Source: AWTP1-13 sp963814055
Lineage (GTDB): Bacteria; Pseudomonadota; Alphaproteobacteria; Rhizobiales; Hyphomicrobiaceae
Reading direction: 5' to 3'
DNA length: 64,000 nucleotides
Assembly (NCBI GenBank): GCA_963814055.1
Contig: CAWFBJ010000025.1
Location: forward strand, 248,001 to 312,000
The translations under genes were made by a program, and so were the position numbers. Positions 1 through 9,015 of the stretch are shown piece after piece (the stretch's first letter is position 1; the number at the start of each line of letters is the position of its first letter). The notes beneath the pieces were generated by a model. The model searched no databases and was not told the origin of the DNA. It worked only from the letters and a program-made list of their open reading frames with translations.

Positions 1-281
1 GCCAGGCCATCCAGCGCCTCGCGCACCAGATAAAGCTCGCGAATGCGGCGGCCGTCGAGGGGCGCAACCTGCAGGCCACGCTTGCCGTGCTCGATCAGAA
101 AGCCGCGCCGCTTGAGCACCTGCAGGGCGTGGCTGACCGGCTGGCGCGACACGCCCAGCATGGCCGCCACGCTCTCCTGCGTCAGCCGCTGCCCGGACGC
201 CAGCGTACCGTCCGCAATCGCACCCAGGAGCTTGTCGTGCACCTGGTCGATCAACGCCGGCTGGATATCGAGCTGCAACAT
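1..281 (-). CDS. GntR-family (FCD type) transcriptional regulator, N-terminal part
   Basis: The minus strand reads MLQLDIQPALIDQVHDKLLG from position 281 and stays open to the window edge, so only about 93 residues are seen. Residues about 8-70 form a GntR winged helix: a helix with DKLLGAIADGTLASGQRL, then the turn-helix LTQESVAAMLGVSRQPVSHA and the wing KRRGFLIEHGKRGLQVAPL. The end (RIRELYLVREALDGL) is the usual opening of an FCD ligand-binding domain. It is divergent from the altronate-dehydratase-family gene at 585, with a palindrome between, so it is probably the local repressor answering to a sugar acid. The ligand is not readable because the effector domain lies outside the window. Confidence 0.85.
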   Translation of the reverse strand, partial: MLQLDIQPALIDQVHDKLLGAIADGTLASGQRLTQESVAAMLGVSRQPVSHALQVLKRRGFLIEHGKRGLQVAPLDGRRIRELYLVREALDGL

Positions 282-584
282 GCGCAACGCCACGCTTCAA
301 TCGCTGGGCACGCCGCCCGTTAACGATCGCTTAACCATAGCATTCCGAATTCGGAATTCAATCGGGTGGTTTCGCACATGCGAAGCAAGCGGCTGGGAAC
401 CCGCGATGCGGTGTCTGACCCTCCGGATCTGACCATCGGCTCCGCGCGACGAACCGAAGCCGCGCATCACACGTCATTCCCCGCCAAGCGAAGCGTCGAG
501 CAGAAATCCAGACACGCTTGCCGACGCGCCGCTTGCCTTTTGCCGCCTCGCCCGCAACATGAGAGCAATTCCAGGGAGGGCGCC
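282..584. other. Divergent intergenic region between GntR regulator and UxaA-family gene
   Basis: About 300 bases without a convincing gene. It holds the 16-bp palindrome at 342-357 and the ribosome-binding site GGAGGG at about 576-580 before the ATG at 585. An open frame runs upstream of 585 from 366, but its translation (rich in Arg, Ser and His) has no family resemblance, so I do not extend the gene into it. Confidence 0.6.
342..357. promoter_or_regulatory. Perfect 16-bp palindrome, candidate GntR operator
   Basis: ATTCCGAATTCGGAAT is a perfect inverted repeat 60 bp upstream of the regulator's start codon and 228 bp before the dehydratase start. GntR dimers bind short palindromes between divergent genes, so this is the natural operator for the regulator at 1-281. 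Binding itself is an inference. Confidence 0.6.
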
Positions 585-2120
585 ATGTTGGACAAGCCGG
601 ACAAGAACAACCCGCGCACGCTGCGGCTCAACGCCAAGGACAACATCATCGTCGCCATCGATCCCGTGATGCCCGAGGTGACCGTGCGGGGGATCACCGC
701 CACTCAGCGCATCATGCGCGGCCACAAGATGTCCGTTGAGCGCATTGAGAAGGGCTGGCCCGTTCTCAAGTTCGGCCAGATCATCGGCTTTGCCACCGAG
801 GACATCGCCCCCGGCGCCCACGTACACACCCACAACTGCTCGTTCGCCGAGTTCGAGCGCGACTATGCCTTCGCCCAGGACGCGCGCGAGGAACAGCTGC
901 TGCCGCCGCAAGCCCGCGCCACGTTCGAAGGTTACCGCCGCGCCAACGGCAAGGCCGGCACGCGCAACTACATAGGCGTGCTCACCAGCGTAAACTGCTC
1001 GGCCTCCGTCGCCCGCTTCATGGCGGAAGCCGTCACCCGCTCCGGCATTCTCGAGCAATTTACCAACATCGATGGCGTGGTCTCGTTCGTGCACGGCTCA
1101 GGCTGCGGATTGGCCGACAAAGGCGAAGGCTACGACGCGCTGGAGCGCACGCAGTGGGGCTACGCCGGGCACCCCAATCTGGCGGCAGCGCTCGTCGTCG
1201 GGCTCGGCTGCGAGGTATTCCAGATCTCGCGCCTGAAGGACAAGTACGGCCTGGTCGAAGGTGACAACTTCCGCACCATGACCATCCAGGACACCGGCGG
1301 CACGAAAAAAACCATAGAGGCTGGCGTGGCGCGCATCAGAGAGATGCTGCCGCGCGCCAACGATGTGAGGCGCGAGACGATCTCCGCCAGCGAACTGACA
1401 CTTGCGCTCCAGTGCGGAGGCTCGGACGGCTACTCAGGCATCACGGCCAATCCGGCGCTGGGCGCCGCCGTCGACACGCTGGTCCGCCACGGCGGCACTG
1501 CGGTGCTCTCCGAGACACCCGAGATCTACGGCGCGGAGCATCTGCTGACGCGGCGCGCCCGCACCAAAGAGGTCGGCCAGAAGCTGGTCGACATCATCGA
1601 GTGGTGGCAGGCCTACTGCGCTAAGAACGACGGCTCCATGGACAACAACCCCTCGCCCGGCAACAAGCAGGGCGGCCTCACCACCATCCTGGAGAAATCA
1701 CTCGGCGCCGCAGCCAAGGGGGGCACCACAACGCTCACCGAGGTCTACCGCTACGCCGAGCCCGTCACCGCCAAGGGCTTCGTCTACATGGATACGCCGG
1801 GCTACGACCCCGTCGCCGCCACCGGCCAGGTCGCGGGCGGCTGCAACGTGCTCTGCTTCACCACGGGACGCGGCTCCGCCTACGGCTGCAAGCCCACGCC
1901 GTCCATCAAGCTCGCCACCAACCACGACATCTACAAGCGCATGCTGGATGACATGGACATCAACTGCGGCGACATCCTCGACGGCATCACCATCGAAGCC
2001 AAGGGTCAGGAAATCTTCAACACCATCCTGCGCGTGGCTTCGGGACAGAAGACCAAGAGCGAGCTGCTGGGCTACGGCGACAACGAGTTCGTGCCCTGGC
2101 AGATCGGCGCCACGATGTAG
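585..2120 (+). CDS. Altronate dehydratase family protein (UxaA/GarD type)
   Basis: The 511-residue product matches the UxaA/galactarate dehydratase family in length and layout. Residues about 10-90 resemble the N-terminal SAF-like domain (NIIVAIDPVMPEVTVRGI, then VHTHNCSF near residue 85). The C-terminal catalytic part has FVHGSGCGLA, LQCGGSDGYSGITANPALG, ETPEIYGAEHLLTRRA, DNNPSPGNKQGGLTTILEKS and TGRGSAYGCKPTPSIK. The family uses iron to dehydrate a hexonate or hexarate to a 2-keto-3-deoxy acid. I chose the ATG at 585 because GGAGGG precedes it and the family starts near here. The exact substrate (altronate, galactarate or another sugar acid) cannot be told from sequence. The divergent GntR gene suggests substrate-induced expression. 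Confidence 0.85.
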   Translation: MLDKPDKNNPRTLRLNAKDNIIVAIDPVMPEVTVRGITATQRIMRGHKMSVERIEKGWPVLKFGQIIGFATEDIAPGAHVHTHNCSFAEFERDYAFAQDAREEQLLPPQARATFEGYRRANGKAGTRNYIGVLTSVNCSASVARFMAEAVTRSGILEQFTNIDGVVSFVHGSGCGLADKGEGYDALERTQWGYAGHPNLAAALVVGLGCEVFQISRLKDKYGLVEGDNFRTMTIQDTGGTKKTIEAGVARIREMLPRANDVRRETISASELTLALQCGGSDGYSGITANPALGAAVDTLVRHGGTAVLSETPEIYGAEHLLTRRARTKEVGQKLVDIIEWWQAYCAKNDGSMDNNPSPGNKQGGLTTILEKSLGAAAKGGTTTLTEVYRYAEPVTAKGFVYMDTPGYDPVAATGQVAGGCNVLCFTTGRGSAYGCKPTPSIKLATNHDIYKRMLDDMDINCGDILDGITIEAKGQEIFNTILRVASGQKTKSELLGYGDNEFVPWQIGATM

Positions 2121-2126
2121 GCTGGG

Positions 2127-2927
2127 TCAAGCAGCCTGCCTGACCTCCGGCACCGCTGCGTCGGATCGGGACCGCACTTCGATCGATCCGAGAACGATGC
2201 GCGCCCAGCGGCACTGCAGCCACAGCGCCAGGAAGGCGAGCGCCGTGAAGAGAACAGCCGAACCGATGAATTCCGCCCGGGCGCTCGGCAACAGCGGCCC
2301 GCCCCACTTGTAGGCGGCGACTGCCGCGAGCGCTGCGGCGCCGAACGCGATGTTGGTCAGCGCAAACGATCGCGCGACGGGGGCTCTATCCGCCAACGCG
2401 CGCGCTTCGCCGAAGGCAGCCGGCCGCGGTGGCGACCAGCGCGCCGAGGCAATAACCACCGCTGCGCCATACCTCGCCCACACCATGATCTCCACGAACA
2501 GGATCGAGAGGCTGATATTGGGGCGATGCGGCACGCCGAATCTTTTTGTCAGCACATCGAGCACCAGTGCGGCCACCAGCAGCGGCAAGACGACGAGCGC
2601 GATCTTCACCCGGTACCGCAGCAAACCGCGATGAAAGTCCTTGCCAGCCGTAAGCGCCAGTTCGCGGCTGTAGCGCCCTGTCCAGTCGTAGCTGCGGACA
2701 TTGAGATGGACGCCACGAACGACCGCGAAATAGGCGTAGGCGATCAGCAATGCCTCGGCGGTGAAGTAGACGCCCAGTCTCGGCGCCATCGCCGACGACC
2801 ACAGGCGCAGGAGACCAAGCAATAAAGCCGGCGCAAGCAAATCGAGGAAAAGGTGAAAATTCCAATCAATGCGTGCGCGAGAACGGGACTCTGCGTGCGC
2901 ACCTGCAAACAACAACGCGTCTGCCAT
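2127..2927 (-). CDS. Uncharacterised multi-pass membrane protein
   Basis: A 266-residue protein that I do not recognise as a named family. About six hydrophobic segments can be seen, for example LFLDLLAPALLLGLLRLW, LLIAYAYFAVVRGV, IALVVLPLLVAALVLDV, SILFVEIMVWARYGAAVVI, IAFGAAALAAVAAYK and SAVLFTALAFLALWLQ. Between the second and third segments a soluble stretch (RSYDWTGRYSRELALTAG) carries most of the charge. It lies downstream of dapE on the same strand, about 90 bp away, and is convergent with the UxaA-family gene. No function is offered. Confidence 0.65.
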   Translation of the reverse strand: MADALLFAGAHAESRSRARIDWNFHLFLDLLAPALLLGLLRLWSSAMAPRLGVYFTAEALLIAYAYFAVVRGVHLNVRSYDWTGRYSRELALTAGKDFHRGLLRYRVKIALVVLPLLVAALVLDVLTKRFGVPHRPNISLSILFVEIMVWARYGAAVVIASARWSPPRPAAFGEARALADRAPVARSFALTNIAFGAAALAAVAAYKWGGPLLPSARAEFIGSAVLFTALAFLALWLQCRWARIVLGSIEVRSRSDAAVPEVRQAA

Positions 2928-3019
2928 CGGACACCCCTTAACGAGGCGCTAACTATGGCATGCGCGCGCGCACCTGTGTTGCAGGGCGCACCAATTTGTG
3001 TGGGCAGAGTTAAATCGTC

Positions 3020-4183
3020 TCAAACCGTGACAAAATAATCCTGGATGAAACGCCGGTAGATCTGCGTGAGCGTCAGCAGGTCGGCAACAGGCACGCATTC
3101 GTCCACCTGATGCACCGTCGCATTGACGAGTCCCAGCTCGATCACCGGACAATGCCTGAAGATGAACCGCGCATCGGACGTGCCGCCGTTGGTGGTCAGC
3201 GCCGTCGCGCGGCCGGTAACGGCCTGTACTGCGCCGCGCATGGTCTCGACCAGCGGCCCCGGCTCGGTCAGGAACACATCGCCGATGCCGAAAAAGCGCA
3301 ATGAAAACTGCGCGCCGACTTCCTTGGCGGCGCTTTCGCATTGTGCCCTCACCCACGCTTCGACACCGGCGCGCGTGTGCAGGTCGTTGTAGCGGATGTT
3401 GAAGTTGACCAGCGCGGCGCCGGGAATCACGTTGGTAGCGCTATTGGGCACCGACACGATGGTCGCCTGCACGCTGGACGGCTGGAAGCGCGCCGTGCCG
3501 GCATCCATTGGCGTCGACGACACCCGGTCGATGATGCGGGCGAGCTTGGGAATGGGGTTATCGGCAAGGTGGCCATAGGCCGAATGTCCCTGCTTGCCGT
3601 GCACGATCATTTCCGCGTTGAGATACCCGCGCCGCCCGATCTTGAGCTCGTCGCCTACAACCTTGGAACTCGTCGGCTCGCCTACGAGACAGCCATCCAC
3701 CACCTCACCCCTGGCCTTCATCCAGTCCAGCACCTTGACGGTGCCATTGATGCCGGCGCCCTCCTCGTCGCCGGTGATGAGGAAGGAGATCGACCCGCGC
3801 TTGAGGCCACCGGCCTGGATATAGTCGAGCGCGGCGGCGACGAAGCAGGCGACGCCGCCCTTCATGTCGGCTGCGCCCCGTCCGTAGAGCACGCCCTCGG
3901 TGATCTCCGCACCGAACGGCGGCCGCGACCACCGGCCCTCATCGCCGACCGGAACGACGTCCGTGTGCCCCGCAAAACAGAGATGCGGCGCGCCGGTGCC
4001 TATGCGCGCATAGAGATTCTGCACATCGGGCGTGCCCGGCTCTGTCATCGTCAACCGATGACAGGTGAAGCCTGCCGGCTGCAAGACACTCTCGAGCAAT
4101 GTCAGCGCACCGCCTTCCACAGGCGTGACGCTGCGGCAGCGGATCAGCGCCTGGGCAAGCTCGACAGGATCCTGGTGAGCCAT
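3020..4183 (-). CDS. dapE: Succinyl-diaminopimelate desuccinylase
   Basis: DapE hydrolyses N-succinyl-LL-2,6-diaminopimelate to LL-diaminopimelate and succinate in the lysine/peptidoglycan-precursor pathway. The 387-residue product shows the M20 dizinc signature: LCFAGHTDVVPVG with the metal His and catalytic Asp, LYGRGAADMKGGVACFVAA with the bridging Asp, FLITGDEEGAGINGT with the Glu pair, and VGEPTSS. The end has NGGTSDARFI and LGLVNATVHQVDECVPV with the last zinc His, all typical of DapE. A 13-base gap separates it from the preceding minus-strand gene, and dapD lies just beyond, so these probably form one operon. Length is normal for the family. Confidence 0.96.
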   Translation of the reverse strand: MAHQDPVELAQALIRCRSVTPVEGGALTLLESVLQPAGFTCHRLTMTEPGTPDVQNLYARIGTGAPHLCFAGHTDVVPVGDEGRWSRPPFGAEITEGVLYGRGAADMKGGVACFVAAALDYIQAGGLKRGSISFLITGDEEGAGINGTVKVLDWMKARGEVVDGCLVGEPTSSKVVGDELKIGRRGYLNAEMIVHGKQGHSAYGHLADNPIPKLARIIDRVSSTPMDAGTARFQPSSVQATIVSVPNSATNVIPGAALVNFNIRYNDLHTRAGVEAWVRAQCESAAKEVGAQFSLRFFGIGDVFLTEPGPLVETMRGAVQAVTGRATALTTNGGTSDARFIFRHCPVIELGLVNATVHQVDECVPVADLLTLTQIYRRFIQDYFVTV

Positions 4184-4196
4184 GGGTCTTGGACTT

Positions 4197-4970
4197 TCAG
4201 GTGGCAGGTGGTGCTGGAACAGTTGCCGCAGCCGTCGCGGGCTGGGCCGCGGAGGCGGCGGGCGTCAGGGCGGACGAACTCTGCAAAATCATGATCTTCT
4301 GCCAGATCTTTTGCGAGAGCCCGGCGGCCACACGTTCGATGTCGCTGACCACTTCGGTAACGACCGCGTCGGGGAAGCCCTGCGCGAACAGCACTGCAAC
4401 CTTGGAGGTGAGCGAAACCATTTCCGAACAGTAGTCGAGATACCGCGCTACCTCGAACGGCGTCAGCACGCGCAGGGGCGAGGATGCCGTCTTGCCGGCG
4501 ACGGTCACGACGAAGCTCGGGTCCTTGGTGAGCTGGTGCATGTCGATGACATGAACGATTGAGCGCAGCTCGTGCAACGCCTGCAGCGCAGCGCGCCGCT
4601 TCAGACGCTCCTCGATGCGAAACAGGAAAAATATGGCGGCGCCGAGAAGCACAGCGATGTTGGCAGCCGCTTCCAGCCCCTGCAGCACCGAGTAGACGTT
4701 GTCGGCCGAGCGCGGGAACAGATAGATCAACTGGGCAATCCACACGAGGCCTGCCGCGCCGGCAGCCAGCAGCGTAAAAATCGCCACCCGCAGCGGCAGA
4801 TTGCGACGCGTGATCTGCCGCGCCCGCGCGGAGTTCTCCTTCGCTATCGCGTGCAGCTCCTGGCACACGTGGCCAAGTCCAGCGCCCGGGAACCGCTCGC
4901 AGATGCGCCGATGCAGCGCGGCAATCGTGTCGATGACTTTGGATGGGTCGAGTGCGCGGCGATTGTCCAT
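4197..4970 (-). CDS. Uncharacterised two-helix membrane protein between dapD and dapE
   Basis: About 257 residues. Two transmembrane helices are visible, IFTLLAAGAAGLVWIAQLIYLF and AANIAVLLGAAIFFLFRI, followed by a charged helical region (EERLKRRAALQALHELRSIVHV) and a low-complexity tail rich in Ala, Pro and Thr. I do not recognise a catalytic motif. ATG at 4970 is preferred; an in-frame GTG at 4982 would add four residues. The gene sits tightly between dapD (15 bases) and dapE (13 bases) on the same strand, so it is cotranscribed with lysine-pathway genes, though its role need not be metabolic. Confidence 0.7.
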   Translation of the reverse strand: MDNRRALDPSKVIDTIAALHRRICERFPGAGLGHVCQELHAIAKENSARARQITRRNLPLRVAIFTLLAAGAAGLVWIAQLIYLFPRSADNVYSVLQGLEAAANIAVLLGAAIFFLFRIEERLKRRAALQALHELRSIVHVIDMHQLTKDPSFVVTVAGKTASSPLRVLTPFEVARYLDYCSEMVSLTSKVAVLFAQGFPDAVVTEVVSDIERVAAGLSQKIWQKIMILQSSSALTPAASAAQPATAAATVPAPPAT

Positions 4971-4985
4971 CGATCCGGCCACGCT

Positions 4986-5828
4986 CTAGTCGCGCAACAA
5001 CTCGTTGATGGCGGTTTTCGATCGTGTTTGCGCGTCCACCGTTTTCACGATCACCGCGCAGTAGAGGCCCGGACCCGGCTCGTTGTTCGGGAACGGCTTG
5101 CCCGGCAACGTGCCGGAAACCACCACCGAATAGGGCGGGACCTTGCCGATATGGATCTTGCCGGTGGCGCGGTCGACGATCTTGGTGGAGGCGCCGATAT
5201 ACACACCCATCGACAGCACCGAGCCCTCGCCGACGATCACGCCTTCCACCACCTCGGAGCGTGCACCGATGAAGCAGTTGTCCTCGATGATGGTGGGATT
5301 GGCCTGCAGCGGCTCGAGCACGCCGCCAATGCCCACCCCGCCCGAGAGATGGACGTGCTTGCCGATCTGGGCGCAGGAACCCACGGTTGCCCAGGTATCG
5401 ACCATTGTGCCCTCGCCGACATATGCGCCGAGGTTAACGAAGGATGGCATCAAAACGACACCCGGCGCCACATAGGCGGAGTGGCGAACCACGGCTCCGG
5501 GCACGGCCCTGAAGCCGGCGGACTTGAAGGCTTCGCCCGTCATTCCGGCAAACTTCGACGGCACCTTGTCCCACCAGCTCGCACCGCCTGGCGCACCCGA
5601 AATCGGGGCCATGTCGTTGAGGCGAAACGACAGCAGGACGGCCTTCTTAAGCCATTGATTTACAACCCACTCTCCGTCGATCTTGGCGGCGACTCGGGCT
5701 TTGCCCTTGTCCAGAAGTTCAAGCGCCGCTTCAACCGCGTCGCGGATCTCTCCGCGGGTGCCGGCGTTGATCGCGTCACGCTTCTGCCATGCGGCTTCTA
5801 CGATGGGTTCAAGGCTCGTGTTTTGCAT
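4986..5828 (-). CDS. dapD: 2,3,4,5-tetrahydropyridine-2,6-dicarboxylate N-succinyltransferase
   Basis: DapD transfers succinate from succinyl-CoA to tetrahydrodipicolinate, the first committed step of the succinylase branch toward diaminopimelate. The 280-residue length is normal. The first 100 residues are helical (EAAWQKRDAINAGTRGEIRD), followed by a left-handed parallel beta helix made of hexapeptide turns: AVVRHSAYVAPGVVLMPSFV, GAYVGEGTMVDTWATVGSCA, QIGKHVHLSGGVGIGGVLEP. ATG at 5828 is clear. It is the first gene of the minus-strand run dapD, membrane protein, dapE. Confidence 0.97.
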   Translation of the reverse strand: MQNTSLEPIVEAAWQKRDAINAGTRGEIRDAVEAALELLDKGKARVAAKIDGEWVVNQWLKKAVLLSFRLNDMAPISGAPGGASWWDKVPSKFAGMTGEAFKSAGFRAVPGAVVRHSAYVAPGVVLMPSFVNLGAYVGEGTMVDTWATVGSCAQIGKHVHLSGGVGIGGVLEPLQANPTIIEDNCFIGARSEVVEGVIVGEGSVLSMGVYIGASTKIVDRATGKIHIGKVPPYSVVVSGTLPGKPFPNNEPGPGLYCAVIVKTVDAQTRSKTAINELLRD

Positions 5829-5974
5829 GGCCAGGGTTCTGGCGTGGCAGCTGTGGTCCTGTCAATGAAAAGGCAGAGTTTAGCTCTACCTGTGGGTGAT
5901 AACTCAGCACCTGCTTTACCTATGGGCAACGCTGGCCTAGATTTAGGCATGAGTTGGCTGGGTGCGGGATTTTG

Positions 5975-6805
5975 ATGTCGTTGCGCAGGTATGTTTTAGG
6001 GCTTGCGGCCGTGGTGCTTTGTGTGCCGGCCGCGGCTGTTGCACAAGAAATGGCGGTCGCGGGCGTACGTGCTTTCGTGCTCCCCACGGCGCCTCCAACG
6101 CTCTCGCCGGATTGCCGCTCCAAGCGCGCGGTGGGCGACTTGTTTCGCCGGCCGCTGCGCACACTGAGCCGCGCAGTCCGCGAAAGCCGTCCGGTCAAGG
6201 TGCTGGCAATCGGGTCTTCCTCCACCGTCGGGATCGGCGCCTCATCGCCGTCCGCCACCTACGTCGCCAAACTCGAGACCACGCTTGAAGGCACCTTCAA
6301 GGGCTTGGACTTCGACGTCATCGGCCGGGGATTGTCGGGTGAGGAAGCGCAGGGCGCCGCCGACCGCATGAAAAAAGAGGTCGAACAGACAACGCCGGAT
6401 CTCGTCGTCTGGCAGGTCGGTACCAATGATGCCATCCGCCACGTCAGCATTGACCGTTTCAGGGAATGCCTTCGCAATACGCTTGCCTGGCTCAAGGAGC
6501 ATCGCGTCGATGTGGTGCTGATCGATCCGCAATACGGCGAGACGCTCACCAAGGACGCCTACTACGAGCAAGTGGTCGGTGTGATCGCGGAAGTCGCGCG
6601 CGAAGCCCGGGTGCTGCTGGTCGATCGTTTCGAAGCCATGCGCGAGTTGCATCGCGTGCACGGCGACAGGTTCTACCTGACGTCCGACAATCTGCACATG
6701 AACGACACCGGCCACAGGTGCATGGCCGAGCAGCTCGCGCGTTCCATCGTCGGCGGCCTGTTGATGGCCGACGCCGAAACAGCGCAGCCGGTGTTCTATC
6801 CCTGA
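5975..6805 (+). CDS. Secreted SGNH/GDSL-type hydrolase
   Basis: The 276-residue protein begins with a signal peptide (MSLRRYVLGLAAVVLCVPAA, cleavage probably after AVAQ). The mature part has the SGNH blocks: LAIGSSSTVGIGASS with the nucleophile Ser, a Gly in the block II region (GRGLSGEEAQG), WQVGTNDA with the block III Asn, and DNLHMNDTGHRCMA with the catalytic Asp and His. Such enzymes cleave esters or acetyl groups in the periplasm; the substrate is unknown. The ATG at 5975 is preferred to an upstream TTG at 5954 because the signal peptide starts there. It is divergent from dapD and convergent with the TlpA gene. Confidence 0.85.
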   Translation: MSLRRYVLGLAAVVLCVPAAAVAQEMAVAGVRAFVLPTAPPTLSPDCRSKRAVGDLFRRPLRTLSRAVRESRPVKVLAIGSSSTVGIGASSPSATYVAKLETTLEGTFKGLDFDVIGRGLSGEEAQGAADRMKKEVEQTTPDLVVWQVGTNDAIRHVSIDRFRECLRNTLAWLKEHRVDVVLIDPQYGETLTKDAYYEQVVGVIAEVAREARVLLVDRFEAMRELHRVHGDRFYLTSDNLHMNDTGHRCMAEQLARSIVGGLLMADAETAQPVFYP

Positions 6806-6811
6806 TCGGCG

Positions 6812-7480
6812 CTACTTGATCGCCGAGCGGATCAGCCGCTTGGCGTCCTCGCTGTCCCACTCTGCACCGCCGAGCAGGCGTCCGATCTCGCGGCCTTGCG
6901 CGTCGAGCAGCAGCGTAGCCGGCAGCCCGACCACGCGTAACTCCGAGCTCAAGCGCGCGGTTGCATCGACGTAGAGCGCAAGGCGCTCGACCTGGGTCTC
7001 GTCGAGAAACTTCTTGGACGCCGCCGCACCTTTGCGGTCGACGCTGATGGCAACCACTTCGAACTTGTCCGACCCCATCTCTTTCTGCAGTCGGTCGAGG
7101 GAAGGCATTTCCTTGCGGCAGGGCAGACACCAGGTGGCCCATAGGTTGACGAGCACCACCTTGCCGCGCCAATCCGCCATGGTGCGCTCGCTGCCCGCCG
7201 CGTCCTGGAACTTGACCTCCGGCAGCGCCTCGGGCGCCTTGCGAAAGACGAAGGCGGCGACGTGACCCTGGCTCAGGGGATTGCTGCCGGGGCCCGCCGG
7301 GGCCGTCTGCGGCTGTGCCGGAGGCTGTGCAACCGTCGTCCTGGCCGGGGGAACAGCGTTGTCAGAACGGCCAAGCGTCACGTATACCGCTGCAAACCCC
7401 GCGATCGCTGCCATGGCGGCCGCGCCCAGCGCCACGATCGCTTTTCTTTGTGCGGTTTGGCCCGGTGCCCCGGTTGACAT
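6812..7480 (-). CDS. TlpA/ResA-type membrane-anchored thiol:disulfide oxidoreductase
   Basis: The 222-residue product has one N-terminal membrane anchor (AIVALGAAAMAAIAGFAAVY) and then a periplasmic thioredoxin fold. The active site is ATWCLPCRKEMPSL, a CxxC in the usual TlpA/ResA context, with the cis-Pro region at VVGLPATLLLDAQGREIG. Such proteins reduce periplasmic disulfides, often for cytochrome maturation. ATG at 7480 has GGAG just upstream; a GTG at 7495 is an alternative. It is divergent from argH by about 40 bp, a pairing that recurs in Hyphomicrobiales. Confidence 0.88.
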   Translation of the reverse strand: MSTGAPGQTAQRKAIVALGAAAMAAIAGFAAVYVTLGRSDNAVPPARTTVAQPPAQPQTAPAGPGSNPLSQGHVAAFVFRKAPEALPEVKFQDAAGSERTMADWRGKVVLVNLWATWCLPCRKEMPSLDRLQKEMGSDKFEVVAISVDRKGAAASKKFLDETQVERLALYVDATARLSSELRVVGLPATLLLDAQGREIGRLLGGAEWDSEDAKRLIRSAIK

Positions 7481-7521
7481 GCTCGCTCCGTTCACGCTGC
7501 TCCAAGTCAGGTAGACATCTG

Positions 7522-8931
7522 GTGACCGACAAATCCGCCAACAAGATGTGGGGAGGCCGCTTCACCATGTCGCCGGCCGAGATCATGGAGGAGATTAACG
7601 CCTCCATCGGCTTCGACAAGGCGCTGGCACCCTACGACATCCGCGCGTCCAAGGCTCACGCCGCCATGCTCGGCCAGCAGGGCATCATCTCCAAGGACGA
7701 TGCCCGCAAGATCGCCGCCGGTCTCGACCGCGTGCTGGCGGAGATCGAAAAGGGCGACTTCACCTATTCACGCGCGCTCGAAGACGTGCACATGAACATC
7801 GAGAGCCGCCTCAAGGAGCTGATCGGCGAGCCCGCCGCGCGGCTGCACACGGCGCGCTCGCGCAACGACCAGGTGGCGACCGATTTCAAGCTCTACGTCA
7901 GGACTTGGATCGATGGCGCCGATACGGCGCTTGCCGCTCTGCAACTTGCGCTCGCGCGCAAGGCGGAAGCCCATAGCGCCCTCATCATGCCGGGGTTCAC
8001 CCATCTGCAGCCGGCGCAGCCCGTCACGTTCGGGCATCATCTGCTCGCCTACGTCGAGATGCTGGCGCGTGACCGCGGACGGCTCGCCGATGCGCGGGCA
8101 CGCCTCAACGAGTGCCCACTGGGCTCGGCGGCGCTGGCTGGAACATCCTTCCCGATCGACCGGCACGCTACGGCGGATGCACTGGACTTCGACCGGCCGA
8201 CGGCCAATTCGCTCGACTCCGTCTCCGACCGCGACTTCGCGCTGGAGACGCTCGCCGCCGCCGCCATCGCCGCCATGCACCTGTCGCGCCTGGCCGACGA
8301 GATCGTGCTGTGGATGACACCGCAGTTCGGTTTCATCCGGCTTTCGGACAAGTTCACCACGGGCTCGTCCATCATGCCGCAGAAGCGCAACCCGGATGCC
8401 GCCGAGCTGGCACGGGCCAAGATCGGGCGCATCGCGGCGTCGTTCCAGGCCTTGCTGATGGTGATGAAGGGGCTGCCGCTGGCCTACGCCAAGGATATGC
8501 AGGAAGACAAGGAGCTCACCTTCGACGCCTTGGCGAGCCTGAAGCTGGCGATGGCGGCCATGACCGGCATGGTGGCCGATCTCGAGCCCAATGGCGACAC
8601 CATGCGGGCGGCGGCCGGCGCAGGTTTCTCCACCGCCACCGACCTGGCGGACTGGCTGGTGCGGGTCCTGGGCCTGCCGTTCCGCGAGGCCCACCATGTC
8701 ACGGGCAGGATCGTGGCTGCGGCGGAGGCCAAGAGCGTCACCCTGGAAAAACTGCCTCTGGCCGCCATGCAGGCGATCGAGCCGCGCATCACCGGCGACG
8801 TACTTTCCGTGCTGTCGGTGGAAAACTCGGTCAAGAGCCGGCGGAGCTATGGGGGAACCGCGCCACAGAACGTGGGCAAAATGGCAAGAGGCTGGATAAA
8901 GCGATTGGAAAAGCAGCGGGAAAGGGACTAG
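7522..8931 (+). CDS. argH: Argininosuccinate lyase
   Basis: ArgH splits argininosuccinate into arginine and fumarate, the last step of arginine synthesis. The product begins VTDKSANKMWGGRFTMSPAE and has the fumarase-superfamily signature GSSIMPQKRNPDAAELARAK with the flexible catalytic Ser loop. Other marks are LHTARSRNDQVATDFKLYVR and MPGFTHLQPAQPVTFGHHLL with the conserved Thr-His. The 469-residue length is normal. I chose the GTG at 7522 because homologues start a few residues before MWGGRF; ATG at 7546 would remove eight residues. It is the first gene of argH-lptM-lysA. Confidence 0.96.
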   Translation: MTDKSANKMWGGRFTMSPAEIMEEINASIGFDKALAPYDIRASKAHAAMLGQQGIISKDDARKIAAGLDRVLAEIEKGDFTYSRALEDVHMNIESRLKELIGEPAARLHTARSRNDQVATDFKLYVRTWIDGADTALAALQLALARKAEAHSALIMPGFTHLQPAQPVTFGHHLLAYVEMLARDRGRLADARARLNECPLGSAALAGTSFPIDRHATADALDFDRPTANSLDSVSDRDFALETLAAAAIAAMHLSRLADEIVLWMTPQFGFIRLSDKFTTGSSIMPQKRNPDAAELARAKIGRIAASFQALLMVMKGLPLAYAKDMQEDKELTFDALASLKLAMAAMTGMVADLEPNGDTMRAAAGAGFSTATDLADWLVRVLGLPFREAHHVTGRIVAAAEAKSVTLEKLPLAAMQAIEPRITGDVLSVLSVENSVKSRRSYGGTAPQNVGKMARGWIKRLEKQRERD

Positions 8932-9015
8932 AACTGCCCCTATCGACCTCGAAAAAGAGTTGTTTTCCGAGGTACCTTGGTGTTGCGGACTGTGAACGGG
9001 GTTCACTAGGTGCAG

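Noticed and set aside
366..584. An upstream extension of the UxaA-family gene
   Set aside because: Its residues match no part of the family, and the ATG at 585 has a good ribosome site.
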